Source: an uncultured Prevotellaceae bacterium
GTDB lineage: Bacteria; Bacteroidota; Bacteroidia; Bacteroidales; Bacteroidaceae
Assembly: GCA_902786565.1 (NCBI GenBank)
Contig: CADACW010000005.1
Span: forward strand, 1 to 64,000
Direction: 5' to 3'
Length of the DNA: 64,000 bases
This document shows positions 53,407 to 64,000 of this stretch, in pieces (the first letter of the stretch is position 1; each line of letters starts with the position of its first letter). The translations under genes were made by a program, and so were the position numbers. The notes under the pieces were generated by a model that worked only from the letters and a program-made list of their open reading frames with translations, was not told the DNA's origin and did not search any database.

Positions 53407-54048
53407 ATGACGAAGCACATCCTGCACCTTGCAGCGCCCATGGCACTGCTGGCCTGCCACATCTGGCTAAGCACCTCCTGCACCGAGGCCACAGAGCACA
53501 CGGCGCCGGCCGTCAACCCCGCCGACTCAGCCGCCATGATGAGCAGCCACGGGGTGAACACGCTCATCTCCGACTCAGGCGTCATCAAGTACCGCATCGT
53601 CACCGAGCAGTGGGACGTGAACACCGCCAAGCAGCCCACACGATGGGAGTTTATGAAGGGCATCTTCTTCGAGCAGTTCGACGAGCAGTTCCACGTCGAG
53701 GCATACATCCAGGCCGACACGGCATGGTACTTCGACCAGCAGCGGCTGTGGAAACTGCGCGGAAGGGTGAACATACGCAATGTAAACGGGCTCGTCTACA
53801 CCAGCCAGGAACTCTACTGGGACGGTCTGCGCCACGAGTTCTACTCACACGTCTTCTCGCGCATCGTCACCCCCGAGCGCACCATGGAGGGCACCTACTT
53901 CCGCAGCGACGAGCAAATGGAGCACTACATGGTGAGCAACTCAAAGGGCTCGTTCATAGCCTCCGACTTCGACCCGGAGCCACTACCCGCCGACACCCTG
54001 CAGCCCGGTCCCGCCGCCGACACCAACACCAACCCCACCACACCATGA
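53407..54048 (+). CDS. lptC: LPS export protein LptC
   Basis: A protein of 213 residues from the ATG at 53407. The N-terminal signal anchor (LAAPMALLACHIWLSTSC) ends in a Cys, possibly lipidated. The LptC fold is recognisable: SGVIKYRIVTEQWDV, then FFEQFDEQFHVEAYIQADTA, LWKLRGRVNIRNVNGLVYTS and GTYFRSDEQMEHYMVSNSKG. It forms part of the periplasmic bridge that passes lipopolysaccharide from LptBFG to LptA. The Pro/Thr-rich tail is low complexity. It overlaps the next gene by 4 nt. Confidence 0.85.
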   Translation: MTKHILHLAAPMALLACHIWLSTSCTEATEHTAPAVNPADSAAMMSSHGVNTLISDSGVIKYRIVTEQWDVNTAKQPTRWEFMKGIFFEQFDEQFHVEAYIQADTAWYFDQQRLWKLRGRVNIRNVNGLVYTSQELYWDGLRHEFYSHVFSRIVTPERTMEGTYFRSDEQMEHYMVSNSKGSFIASDFDPEPLPADTLQPGPAADTNTNPTTP

Positions 54049-55340
54049 CTACACTTATTGTATGCCTCATCATATCGATGCTCTTCTCAGCCTTCTTCTC
54101 AGGCATGGAGATAGCATTTGTGAGCAGCAACAGGCTGCTCGCCGAGGTGAACAGAGAGAAAAACGGCCCCACACAGCGGGCCATAGCCCTCTTCTACCGC
54201 CACCCCAGCAACTTCGTGTCGACCATGCTCGTGGGCAACAACATCGCACTGGTGGTCTACGGCATACTCTTCGCCAAAATCTTCGACGCCACACTCTTCA
54301 ACCACCTCGATGCCGCCACCCGCATGACTGCCGACACGCTGCTCTCCACCCTGGTGGTGCTCTTCACCGGCGAGTTCCTGCCCAAAACCATCTTCAAGGC
54401 CAACCCCAACGCCATGCTCTCCGCCTTCGCACTGCCTGCCCTGGCCTGCTACGTGCTGCTCTACCCCATATCGCGGCTGGCCACCCTCCTCTCCAAGGGC
54501 CTCCTCACGCTCATGGGCATCAGCATGGACCGCGTGGCCGATGACCGCGAGTTCACAAAGGTAGACCTGGACTATCTGGTGCAGACCAGCATAGACAACG
54601 CCCGCAACGACGACGAAATCGACGAGGAGGTGCGCATATTCCACAACGCACTCGACTTCGGCGACACCAAGGTGCGCGACTGCATGGTGCCACGCACCGA
54701 GATTGACGCCATGGAAGACACCGCCACCATAGGCCAGCTGAAGCAGCTGTTCATAGAGAGCGGACACTCCAAGATAGTGATATACCACGGCGACATCGAC
54801 CACATCACTGGCTACGTACACTCATCAGAGATGTTCCACTCGCCGCTCAACTCGCACCACACACCGCTCACAGCTCACCCCGCACTGGTGCGCCCCATAG
54901 ACTTCGTGCCGGAGACCATGCTCGCATCGCGGCTCATGCGACAGCTCATGCAGCAGAAGCGCTCGCTGGCAGTAGTCGTAGACGAGTTCGGGGGCACCAG
55001 CGGACTCGTGGCTCTCGAAGACATCGTAGAAGAGATATTCGGCGACATAGAGGACGAGCACGACTCGACCAACTATATAGCCAAGCGGCTGGACGACGGC
55101 GACCTGCTGCTCTCGGCACGGCTGGAGACAGCGAAGGTCAACGAGCAGTTCGGACTCACACTGCCCGAAAGCGACGACTATAAGACCATCGGCGGGCTTA
55201 TCCTGCACTACTACCAGAGTTTCCCAAAGCTCAACGAGGTGGTCAGCATAGGCCCGTGGCAGTTCAAAATCATCAAAAGCACAGCCACAAAAATAGAATT
55301 GGTGAGACTGAAGGAAAAAGAATCGGCAGACATACATTAA
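54045..55340 (+). CDS. CNNM/CorC (hemolysin C) family protein
   Basis: A protein of 431 residues from the ATG at 54045. A DUF21 membrane domain (FSAFFSGMEIAFVSSNRLLA; FVSTMLVGNNIALVVYGILF; LVVLFTGEFLPKTIFKANPN) is followed by a CBS pair (VRDCMVPRTEIDAMED; QKRSLAVVVDEFGGTSGLVA, EDIVEEIFGDIEDEHD) and a C-terminal CorC domain (LPESDDYKTIGGLI). The family exports Mg2+ or Co2+. In the first CBS region, SPLNSHHTPLTAH appears as an insertion-like stretch that resembles the repeat-coded peptide in the beta-galactosidase at 58936. Confidence 0.88.
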   Translation: MTTLIVCLIISMLFSAFFSGMEIAFVSSNRLLAEVNREKNGPTQRAIALFYRHPSNFVSTMLVGNNIALVVYGILFAKIFDATLFNHLDAATRMTADTLLSTLVVLFTGEFLPKTIFKANPNAMLSAFALPALACYVLLYPISRLATLLSKGLLTLMGISMDRVADDREFTKVDLDYLVQTSIDNARNDDEIDEEVRIFHNALDFGDTKVRDCMVPRTEIDAMEDTATIGQLKQLFIESGHSKIVIYHGDIDHITGYVHSSEMFHSPLNSHHTPLTAHPALVRPIDFVPETMLASRLMRQLMQQKRSLAVVVDEFGGTSGLVALEDIVEEIFGDIEDEHDSTNYIAKRLDDGDLLLSARLETAKVNEQFGLTLPESDDYKTIGGLILHYYQSFPKLNEVVSIGPWQFKIIKSTATKIELVRLKEKESADIH

Positions 55341-55620
55341 TGACGTAAGAGGCGGTCTATATTCGGTTCTTTTCTTCATTGCCAGCACCTGTCCCATTTG
55401 TATTTGCTCCCGGTGGTATTGAATGGTTGCATCGAACCGGCGACGGTCATAAATGTTTCCGGCCGTTGTTTCCATCATCTGGCGCTGATAGTCGTAACCA
55501 CTATGAAGAAAGCCGAAGTTCCAGACAATTGGCAGTGCCCCCACCTTAGCTATATAACAGGTCGTCAAGTTTTGCTATTGCTCAACTCCTTTATTCCCTC
55601 GGCCTGAGTGTCAGTTTTTT
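55341..55620. other. Intergenic region with a possible minus-strand gene fragment
   Basis: No intact gene is seen. On the minus strand an open frame from about 55568 reads YDYQRQMMETTAGNIYDRRR and further coding-like residues, then runs as a shadow into the CNNM gene. It could be the relic of a short gene, but I do not recognise it. Confidence 0.25.
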
Positions 55621-55780
55621 TATCCCCCAAAAAACGCCCAAAATACCCCCCAAATAGATAAGTGCCACTTATCTCCGAGATAAAAGGCACTTATCTCCGA
55701 GATAAAAGGCACTTATCTCGGAGTCCGCTTAGTCCATGTTTTGGGGATGTAAAATCTTTTCTATTTCTGCCATACGCTTT
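55621..55780 (+). repeat. Triple-palindrome element, copy 3
   Basis: The core at 55656-55718 is AGATAAGTGCCACTTATCT, then AGATAAAAGGCACTTATCT twice, with CCG spacers. It is preceded by an A-run/C-run segment and followed by GAGTCCGCTT (55721-55730) and ATGTAAAA, as in copy 2. It lies between the CNNM gene and parE. Confidence 0.88.
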
Positions 55781-55894
55781 CAAGGACGGTTCAGCCGGAC
55801 AAGAAACTAAGCAAACCGACATTTTTTTTTCGTTTATTTCTTGTTTAGACACAAAAATTCGGTGCAAAGGTACGGAAATTCTGCCTTTTTTTCG

Positions 55895-55902
55895 TAACTT
55901 TG
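55895..55902 (+). promoter_or_regulatory. -7 box of the parE promoter
   Basis: TAACTTTG, 26 nt before the ATG at 55928. Confidence 0.6.
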
Positions 55903-55927
55903 CAACCACAAACCGAAATGACAGACT

Positions 55928-57961
55928 ATGGACGCTGAAAAGGAAACGACAGCCCAAAGCCCCGAAGAGAGCAGGGCCACGGGAACTCAGGCAGGACAGA
56001 CTGCCGACTACAACGATGACAACATACGCACACTCACGGGCACAGAGCACATACGACTGCGCCCCGGCATGTACATAGGAAGGCTGGGCGACGGCTCGAT
56101 GGCCGAAGACGGCATCTACGTGCTACTGAAAGAGGTGATAGACAACTCGATAGACGAGTTTAAGATGAACGCCGGCGACCGCATAGAGGTGGACGTGGAC
56201 GAGCAGCTGCGCGTCAGCGTGCGCGACTACGGGCGCGGCATTCCGCAGGGAAAGATGATCGAGGCCGTATCGGTGCTGAACACCGGCGGCAAATACGACT
56301 CGAAGGCCTTCAAAAAGTCGATAGGACTGAACGGCGTGGGCGTCAAGGCCGTCAACGCCCTGAGCAGCCACTTCCAGGTGGCCAGCTACAGAGACGGGCT
56401 GGTGAGGCGCGCCACCTTCGAGAAGGGCAAGCTGGTGAGCGACACTACGGAGCCCACGCAGGACGAGAACGGCACCTACATCTACTTCGAGCCGGATACG
56501 GACCCGATGCTCTTCCCCAACTACCGGTTTCACGACGACATCGTGGAGACCATGCTGCGCAACTATACCTATCTGAACACGGGGCTGGCCATCATCTACA
56601 ACGGTCGCCGCATACTGTCGCGACGGGGGCTGGAAGACCTGCTCAAGGACCGCATGAGCGCCGACGCACTCTACCCCATCATTCACCTGCAGGGCGACGA
56701 CATTGAGATTGCCTTCACCCACGCCAACCAGTATGGAGAGGAGTACTACAGCTTTGTCAACGGACAGCACACCACACAGGGCGGCACACACCAGAGCGCC
56801 TTCAAGGAGCACATAGCCCGCACCATCAAAGAGTTCTACCAGAAAAACTTTGAGTATGGCGACATACGCAACGGCATAGTAGCCGCCATCGCCCTGAACG
56901 TTGAAGAGCCCGTGTTTGAGAGCCAGACCAAAATCAAGCTGGGCTCGACGAACATGGCACCCGTCACAGCGGAGAACCCCCAGCCCGTGAGCATCAACAA
57001 GTATGTGGGCGACTTCATCAAGCAGGAGGTGGACAACTATCTGCACAAAAACAGCGAGGTGGCAGAGGCCATGCTGCAAAAGATTCAGGAGAGCGAAAAG
57101 GAGCGCAAGGCCATGGCCGGCGTGACCAAACTGGCACGCGAAAGAGCAAAGAAGGCCAATCTGCACAACCGCAAACTGAGAGACTGCCGAGTGCACTACA
57201 GCGACGCCAAGAGCGAACTGAAGGAGGAGAGCAGCATCTTCATCACCGAGGGCGACTCGGCCAGCGGCAGCATCACCAAGAGCCGCGACGTGAACACGCA
57301 GGCCGTCTTCTCGCTGCGAGGGAAACCACTGAACACCTTCGGACTGACGAAGAAGGTGGTCTACGAGAACGAGGAGTTCAACCTGCTGCAGGCCGCACTG
57401 GACATAGAGGACGGCCTGGACACGCTGCGATACAACAAGGTGATTGTGGCCACCGATGCCGACGTGGACGGCATGCACATCAGGCTGCTCATCATCACCT
57501 TCTTCCTGCAGTTCTTCCCGGAGCTGATACGCAAGGGACATGTCTACGTGCTACAGACGCCACTGTTCCGCGTGCGCAACCGCCGCACGAAGATTCGGAA
57601 AAAGGACGTCATAGCCGACGACGACGCCCGTCACGCCGCACAGGGCAACAAGCTGCCGAAGTCGGACTTCATCACCCGCTACTGCTACAGCGAGGAGGAG
57701 CGCATACAGGCCATCGGCGACCTGGGACCCGACCCGGAAATCACGCGGTTTAAGGGCCTGGGAGAGATTTCACCAGAGGAATTTGCCGGATTCATAGGGC
57801 CCGACATACGCCTGGAGCAGGTGACACTGCACAAGACCGACCAGGTGCAGAAGTTGCTGGAATACTATATGGGCAAGAACACCATGGAGCGCCAGAACTT
57901 CATCATAGACAACCTGGTGATAGAGGAAGACAAGGCGGAGGAGATTGACATTGATAATTGA
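55928..57961 (+). CDS. parE: DNA topoisomerase IV subunit B (type IIA, GyrB/ParE)
   Basis: A protein of 677 residues. The GHKL ATPase domain shows [53 protein letters not shown] and [20 protein letters not shown]. The TOPRIM domain shows [17 protein letters not shown] and [20 protein letters not shown], and the ending [19 protein letters not shown] is present. The overall form fits ParE rather than GyrB. The partner ParC usually follows; here the next gene is a DUF4923 lipoprotein, so parC must lie elsewhere. The last residues IDIDN and the stop are encoded by ATTGACATTGATAATTGA heptamers. Confidence 0.88.
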   Translation: MDAEKETTAQSPEESRATGTQAGQTADYNDDNIRTLTGTEHIRLRPGMYIGRLGDGSMAEDGIYVLLKEVIDNSIDEFKMNAGDRIEVDVDEQLRVSVRDYGRGIPQGKMIEAVSVLNTGGKYDSKAFKKSIGLNGVGVKAVNALSSHFQVASYRDGLVRRATFEKGKLVSDTTEPTQDENGTYIYFEPDTDPMLFPNYRFHDDIVETMLRNYTYLNTGLAIIYNGRRILSRRGLEDLLKDRMSADALYPIIHLQGDDIEIAFTHANQYGEEYYSFVNGQHTTQGGTHQSAFKEHIARTIKEFYQKNFEYGDIRNGIVAAIALNVEEPVFESQTKIKLGSTNMAPVTAENPQPVSINKYVGDFIKQEVDNYLHKNSEVAEAMLQKIQESEKERKAMAGVTKLARERAKKANLHNRKLRDCRVHYSDAKSELKEESSIFITEGDSASGSITKSRDVNTQAVFSLRGKPLNTFGLTKKVVYENEEFNLLQAALDIEDGLDTLRYNKVIVATDADVDGMHIRLLIITFFLQFFPELIRKGHVYVLQTPLFRVRNRRTKIRKKDVIADDDARHAAQGNKLPKSDFITRYCYSEEERIQAIGDLGPDPEITRFKGLGEISPEEFAGFIGPDIRLEQVTLHKTDQVQKLLEYYMGKNTMERQNFIIDNLVIEEDKAEEIDIDN

Positions 57962-58016
57962 CAATCATCCCCCCCAACTGAAGCCTATCAACACTCAACT
58001 ATCAACTATCAATTAT
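57942..58016. repeat. Heptamer stretches at the parE 3' end and spacer
   Basis: GATTGAC, ATTGATA and ATTGACA run across the parE stop. ATCAACT, ATCAACT and ATCAATT follow at about 57991-58013, just before the next start codon. Confidence 0.75.
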
Positions 58017-58025
58017 AATAAAAAG

Positions 58026-58646
58026 ATGAACGCTAAAAAGATTGCAACAGTAATGATGGCCGCCGCCACAATGGCAATGAGCGGCTGCGGAATGGCCGGA
58101 CAGCAAACGCTGGGAACCATACTCAGCGGGGCTGCCAACAGCGAAACCCTGGGCCAGGTGATTGCCAGTGTGATTGGCGCCACCAAGGTGACGCAGAAAG
58201 ACCTGACAGGCACGTGGAACTATGTGCAGCCGGGCTGCGCCTTCACCAGCCAGAAACTGCTGGCACAGGCCGGAGGAGAGGTGGTGGCTGCCGAGGTGAA
58301 GACAAAGCTGGCTCCATACTACCAGAAGGCGGGCGTGAAGAATGGCAATACCTCGGTGACATTCAATGCCGACGGCACCTTTGCAGCCACCGTGGCCGGC
58401 AAGAAGTTCAGCGGCACCTACACCTACGACGAGGCGGCATCGAAAATCACGCTCCAGGGCCTGCTGCTCAACATCAACTGCTATGCCAAGAAGAACGTGG
58501 GCGGCATGGCCATACTCTTCGAGTCGTCGAAGCTGCTCACCCTCCTGCAGACCATGGCCGCCATGAGCGGCAATGCCCAGGCACAAGCCATAGGCAACAT
58601 TGCCAAAAGCTACGACGGCCTCCGAGTGGGATTTGACATGAAGTAA
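58026..58646 (+). CDS. DUF4923 family lipoprotein
   Basis: A protein of 206 residues from the ATG at 58026. A lipoprotein signal (IATVMMAAATMAMSGCGMAG, Cys about residue 21) precedes a domain with QKDLTGTWNYVQPGCAFTSQ, then NGNTSVTFNADGTFAATVAG and GGMAILFESSKLLTLLQTMA. This matches DUF4923, a Bacteroidales family resembling small lipocalin/calycin-like proteins; function unknown. It is followed by an 18-bp inverted repeat that probably ends transcription. Confidence 0.8.
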   Translation: MNAKKIATVMMAAATMAMSGCGMAGQQTLGTILSGAANSETLGQVIASVIGATKVTQKDLTGTWNYVQPGCAFTSQKLLAQAGGEVVAAEVKTKLAPYYQKAGVKNGNTSVTFNADGTFAATVAGKKFSGTYTYDEAASKITLQGLLLNINCYAKKNVGGMAILFESSKLLTLLQTMAAMSGNAQAQAIGNIAKSYDGLRVGFDMK

Positions 58647-58648
58647 AA

Positions 58649-58697
58649 TGACAATTGACAATTGACAATTTTATCCCTCAATTGTCAATTGTCAATT
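58649..58697. terminator. Heptamer-built inverted repeat after the DUF4923 gene
   Basis: AATTGACAATTGACAATT (58653-58670) is perfectly complementary to AATTGTCAATTGTCAATT (58680-58697) with a 9-nt loop. It is built from two and a half ATTGACA heptamers in each arm. Its location suggests 3'-end formation. Confidence 0.65.
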
Positions 58698-58742
58698 ATC
58701 CAACTTTCGCAAGCTCTGCTTGCTTCAGTTTCAGAAGTGAGT

Positions 58743-58866
58743 GGTGAGAGGTAAGAGGTGAGAGAAATGCTGGTAGTCTGGGCTTGCCAGCATTTCTCTC
58801 ACCTCTTACCTCTCACCTCTTACCTCTTACCTCTCACCTCTTACCTCTTACCTCTTACCTCTTACC
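58743..58866. repeat. GAGGTGA/GAGGTAA heptamers with a perfect 31-bp inverted repeat
   Basis: Arms 58743-58773 and 58787-58817 are exact reverse complements over 31 nt with a 13-nt loop. Each contains heptamers plus the unique segment GAAATGCTGG. Seven further CTCTTAC/CTCTCAC units extend to 58866. It lies between the DUF4923 gene and the convergent beta-galactosidase gene. Confidence 0.9.
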
Positions 58867-58935
58867 GAATAATATTCTATTTTACAAACAAAACGGAAGA
58901 AAAAAAACACAAATGGGTCAATATGGACAATATAT

Positions 58936-62019
<3,084 letters not shown>

Positions 62020-62031
62020 TCAATGTGCGTG

Positions 62032-62063
62032 CAAAGATAGCACTATTCGGGCAAAACGCCAAA
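62032..62063 (-). promoter_or_regulatory. lacZ promoter
   Basis: On the minus strand TATCTTTG (plus 62032-62039) with TTTG (plus 62060-62063) 20 nt upstream; about 30 nt to the start codon. Confidence 0.7.
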
Positions 62064-62109
62064 CAATAGGCCCAGTTTTTTGCTCCCGCCCAGCTTTATC
62101 CCTCACCTT

Positions 62110-62340
62110 AATATATATAAAAATAGTGACGGCCGGGGAAAAACATGCCGACGCCCGGCGCAAAAATGGGAGGAGGCCGGACATAAAACTTGAATTACGT
62201 CGTAATTTATTTATATTACGTCGTAATTTATTTATATTACGTCGTAATTTATATAAATTTCGTCGTAATTTATGTAAATTACGTCGAGTCGTTAAGTTTA
62301 TCCCGGAGGGTTCGCATGTTTTGCCTGGGGGCGAAGCATA
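62110..62340 (+). repeat. 21-bp tandem repeat element, copy 2
   Basis: The same head (GGAGGCCGGACATAAAACTT from 62172), then four 21-bp units on ATTACGTCGTAAT or ATTTCGTCGTAAT and the same terminal half unit, ending at 62300. The conserved part is 129 nt, against 108 nt in copy 1. Weaker flank similarity extends on both sides. It lies between divergent lacZ and DUF4492 genes. Confidence 0.88.
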
Positions 62341-62365
62341 TTTTTCTGCGGGGAGTCAAAAAAAA

Positions 62366-62397
62366 TTTGGTGCTCTCAACTTTAATTACTATCTTTG
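62366..62397 (+). promoter_or_regulatory. Promoter of DUF4492-cydA
   Basis: TTTG at 62366-62369 and TATCTTTG at 62390-62397 with 20-nt spacing; 23 nt to the ATG at 62421. Confidence 0.7.
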
Positions 62398-62420
62398 CCA
62401 CTTGAAAAACCTCTACGGCT

Positions 62421-62645
62421 ATGAACAGCGACTCTCTTCTTCACAGGATTTTCCATCTCTACTACGACGGATTCCGCAGTATGACGCTGGGGAAGACGCT
62501 GTGGGCCGTCATCCTGGTCAAGCTCTTCATCATCTTCGCCGTCCTGAAGCTCTTCTTCTTCCCCAACTTCATCGGCCAGCACGCCGAGGAGGGGCAGGAG
62601 GCCGAGTTTGTGGCCGGAGAGATGCTGGGCCGCAACCCCCAATAA
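62421..62645 (+). CDS. DUF4492 small membrane protein
   Basis: A protein of 74 residues with one membrane helix (WAVILVKLFIIFAVLKLFFF) between a charged head (IFHLYYDGFRSMTLGKTL) and an acidic tail. DUF4492 proteins are found directly upstream of cydA in Bacteroidota and Epsilonproteobacteria-like genomes. A role as a small accessory subunit of cytochrome bd is plausible by analogy with CydX, but not shown by sequence. It lies 25 nt before cydA on the same transcript. Confidence 0.85.
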   Translation: MNSDSLLHRIFHLYYDGFRSMTLGKTLWAVILVKLFIIFAVLKLFFFPNFIGQHAEEGQEAEFVAGEMLGRNPQ

Positions 62646-62670
62646 GCCATTCACTAAAACCCTAAAAGAT

Positions 62671-64000
62671 ATGCACAACATCTTATTATCTATCGATGCC
62701 GGTACGATTGACTGGTCGCGGGCGCAGTTTGCGCTGACGGCCATCTACCACTGGCTGTTCGTGCCCCTGACGCTCGGCCTGGCCGTCATCATGGGCATCT
62801 GCGAGACCATCTACTACCGCAAGCGCGACGATTTCTGGAAGACGGCGGCCCAGTTCTGGCAGCGCCTCTTCGGCGTCAACTTCGCCATGGGCGTGGCCAC
62901 GGGCATCATCCTCGAGTTTGAGTTCGGCACCAACTGGAGCAACTACTCCTGGTTTGTGGGCGACATCTTCGGAGCGCCGCTGGCCGTCGAGGGCATCGTG
63001 GCCTTCTTTATGGAGAGCACGTTTGTGGCCGTGATGTTTTTCGGCTGGCACAAGGTGTCGGCAGGCTTCCACCTGGCCTCCACCTGGCTCACGGGCCTGG
63101 GCGCCACCATCTCCGCCTGGTGGATTCTGGTGGCCAACGCCTGGATGCAGTACCCCGTGGGCTGCACGTTCAACCCCGACACCATGCGCAACGAGATGAC
63201 GTCGTTTGCCGAGGTGGCCCTGTCGCCCTTTGCCATCGACAAGTTCTGCCACACGGTCATCTCGTCGTGGATCATCGGCGCTGTCTTCGTATGCGCCGTC
63301 TCCTGCTGGTATCTGCTCCGCAAGCGCGAGCAGCGGCTGGCACTTGAGAGCATCAGGATTGCCACCGTCGTAGGACTCATTGCCTCGCTCGGCGCTGCCG
63401 CCACCGGCCACAAGAGCGCACAGAGCGTGGGCGAGGTGCAGCCGATGAAGCTGGCAGCGATGGAAGCCCTCTACAACGGCGGCACCGACCAGGGGCTGAC
63501 GGCCGTGGCCTGGGTGAACCCGCTGGAGCAGCCCGACTACGCCCACGAGGCCGAGGCACCGCTGAAGGTGGAGATGCCCTACGCCCTCTCATTTATGGCC
63601 ACCAACGACCTGCACGGCTATGTGCCGGGCGTGAACGACATACTGAACGGCTACACACGGCCTGACGGCACGCAGGAGCCCTCGGTCGACGAGAAGATGC
63701 ACCGCGGGCGCATAGCCATACAGGCACTGGCCGACTACAGGAAGGCGAAGGCCGAAGGGGCCGACAAGGACAGCCTCGACGCCCAGCTCTCGCTGCTCAA
63801 CGAGCACATGCCCTACTTCGGCTACGGCTACATACGCAACCGGGACGAGGTGGTGCCCTACATCCCCGTCAACTTCTGGGCGTTCCGCACGATGGTGGGC
63901 CTCGGTTGCCTGTTCATCGCCTTCTTCGCCGTGCTGCTGTTGCTGGTGTTCAACATCCCGTTTGTCTCGCTTGTGTCGCGCCGACTGATGGCCGCCCTGG
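62671..64000 (+). CDS. cydA: Cytochrome bd oxidase subunit I, 3' end outside the window
   Basis: The frame opens at the ATG at 62671 (MHNILLSIDAGTIDWSRAQF) and stays open to the window edge for 443 codons. Features of CydA: RAQFALTAIYHWLFVPLTLG with the haem-axial His, GVNFAMGVATGIILEFEFGT, FMESTFVAVMFFGWHKVS, and a Q-loop region containing AGFHLAST-like and GFMATNDLHGYVPG-like sequences. It transfers electrons from quinol to oxygen at very low oxygen, which suits a gut anaerobe's nanaerobic respiration. cydB should follow beyond the window. Confidence 0.93.
   Translation, partial: MHNILLSIDAGTIDWSRAQFALTAIYHWLFVPLTLGLAVIMGICETIYYRKRDDFWKTAAQFWQRLFGVNFAMGVATGIILEFEFGTNWSNYSWFVGDIFGAPLAVEGIVAFFMESTFVAVMFFGWHKVSAGFHLASTWLTGLGATISAWWILVANAWMQYPVGCTFNPDTMRNEMTSFAEVALSPFAIDKFCHTVISSWIIGAVFVCAVSCWYLLRKREQRLALESIRIATVVGLIASLGAAATGHKSAQSVGEVQPMKLAAMEALYNGGTDQGLTAVAWVNPLEQPDYAHEAEAPLKVEMPYALSFMATNDLHGYVPGVNDILNGYTRPDGTQEPSVDEKMHRGRIAIQALADYRKAKAEGADKDSLDAQLSLLNEHMPYFGYGYIRNRDEVVPYIPVNFWAFRTMVGLGCLFIAFFAVLLLLVFNIPFVSLVSRRLMAAL

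Noticed and set aside
55341..55568. Gene on the minus strand after the CNNM gene
   Set aside because: The frame is partly coding-like but unrecognised, and it runs into a shadow of the CNNM gene; reported only as a possible relic.
62126..62665. Long plus-strand open frame through the 21-bp repeats into the DUF4492 region
   Set aside because: The RRNL-repeat protein is a translation of the intergenic repeat. The true gene is in another frame with its own promoter.

Overview
This window reads as chromosomal DNA of a Bacteroidota, most likely a Prevotella-like member of the Bacteroidales. The evidence is the promoter style (TTTG, about 20 nt, then TAnnTTTG, seen upstream of many genes), a RpoD without region 1.1, an EF-G2-type EF-G paralog, a DUF4492-cydA pair, DUF4923/DUF4421/DUF4129/DUF4350 proteins, and Type IX-like C-terminal tails (G-I/V-Y-I-x-x-GKK) on two secreted proteins. 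Placement below order level is inference.

Layout. Positions 1-1560 are an AT-richer accessory segment: a RhuM-type protein cut by the window edge, a gene broken at a poly-A run, and an XRE regulator. A strong promoter with a 19-codon ORF and hairpins follows, then an AsmA-like protein. Positions 4.1-18.5 kb are a minus-strand block: cupin lipoprotein, small MKK protein, PAP2 acid phosphatase with an in-frame adhesin remnant behind it, a 2649-residue GLUG-repeat surface protein, M13 peptidase and a CPA2 antiporter. From 18.9 kb come a GT4 glycosyltransferase and the EF-G paralog. Positions 22.6-28.6 kb look like a DNA modification/restriction cassette: structured leader, two adenine-methylase-type proteins, a four-helix 'suffix' protein, and a GIY-YIG-SF2 helicase fusion. 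RpoD and an HprK-like kinase/S26-like peptidase/PqqD cluster follow, facing a Bcp-radical SAM/SPASM pair, then tRNA-Cys(GCA).

Positions 33.6-40.3 kb hold an AraC regulator divergent from an RND efflux triad. After that come purD, membrane proteins, DUF4421, a Gfo/Idh/MocA oxidoreductase, hisB, a SpoIIM/DUF4129/DUF4350/MoxR operon (no DUF58), a beta-barrel protein, LptC, a CNNM/CorC protein, ParE, DUF4923, a GH2 beta-galactosidase and DUF4492-CydA (cut by the right edge).

The most unusual property is the repeat content. There is a 63-nt triple-palindrome element in three copies, a 21-bp tandem repeat element in two copies differing by exactly one unit, a 9-mer array inside the defence cassette, and two classes of 7-mer arrays. 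The 7-mers are not confined to spacers. They form about 45 codons inside the beta-galactosidase gene and supply the last codons and stop of several unrelated genes. The leader of the methylase operon carries a long hairpin whose 3' arm can pair instead with a second copy of the 5' arm overlapping the start codon, a candidate regulatory switch.
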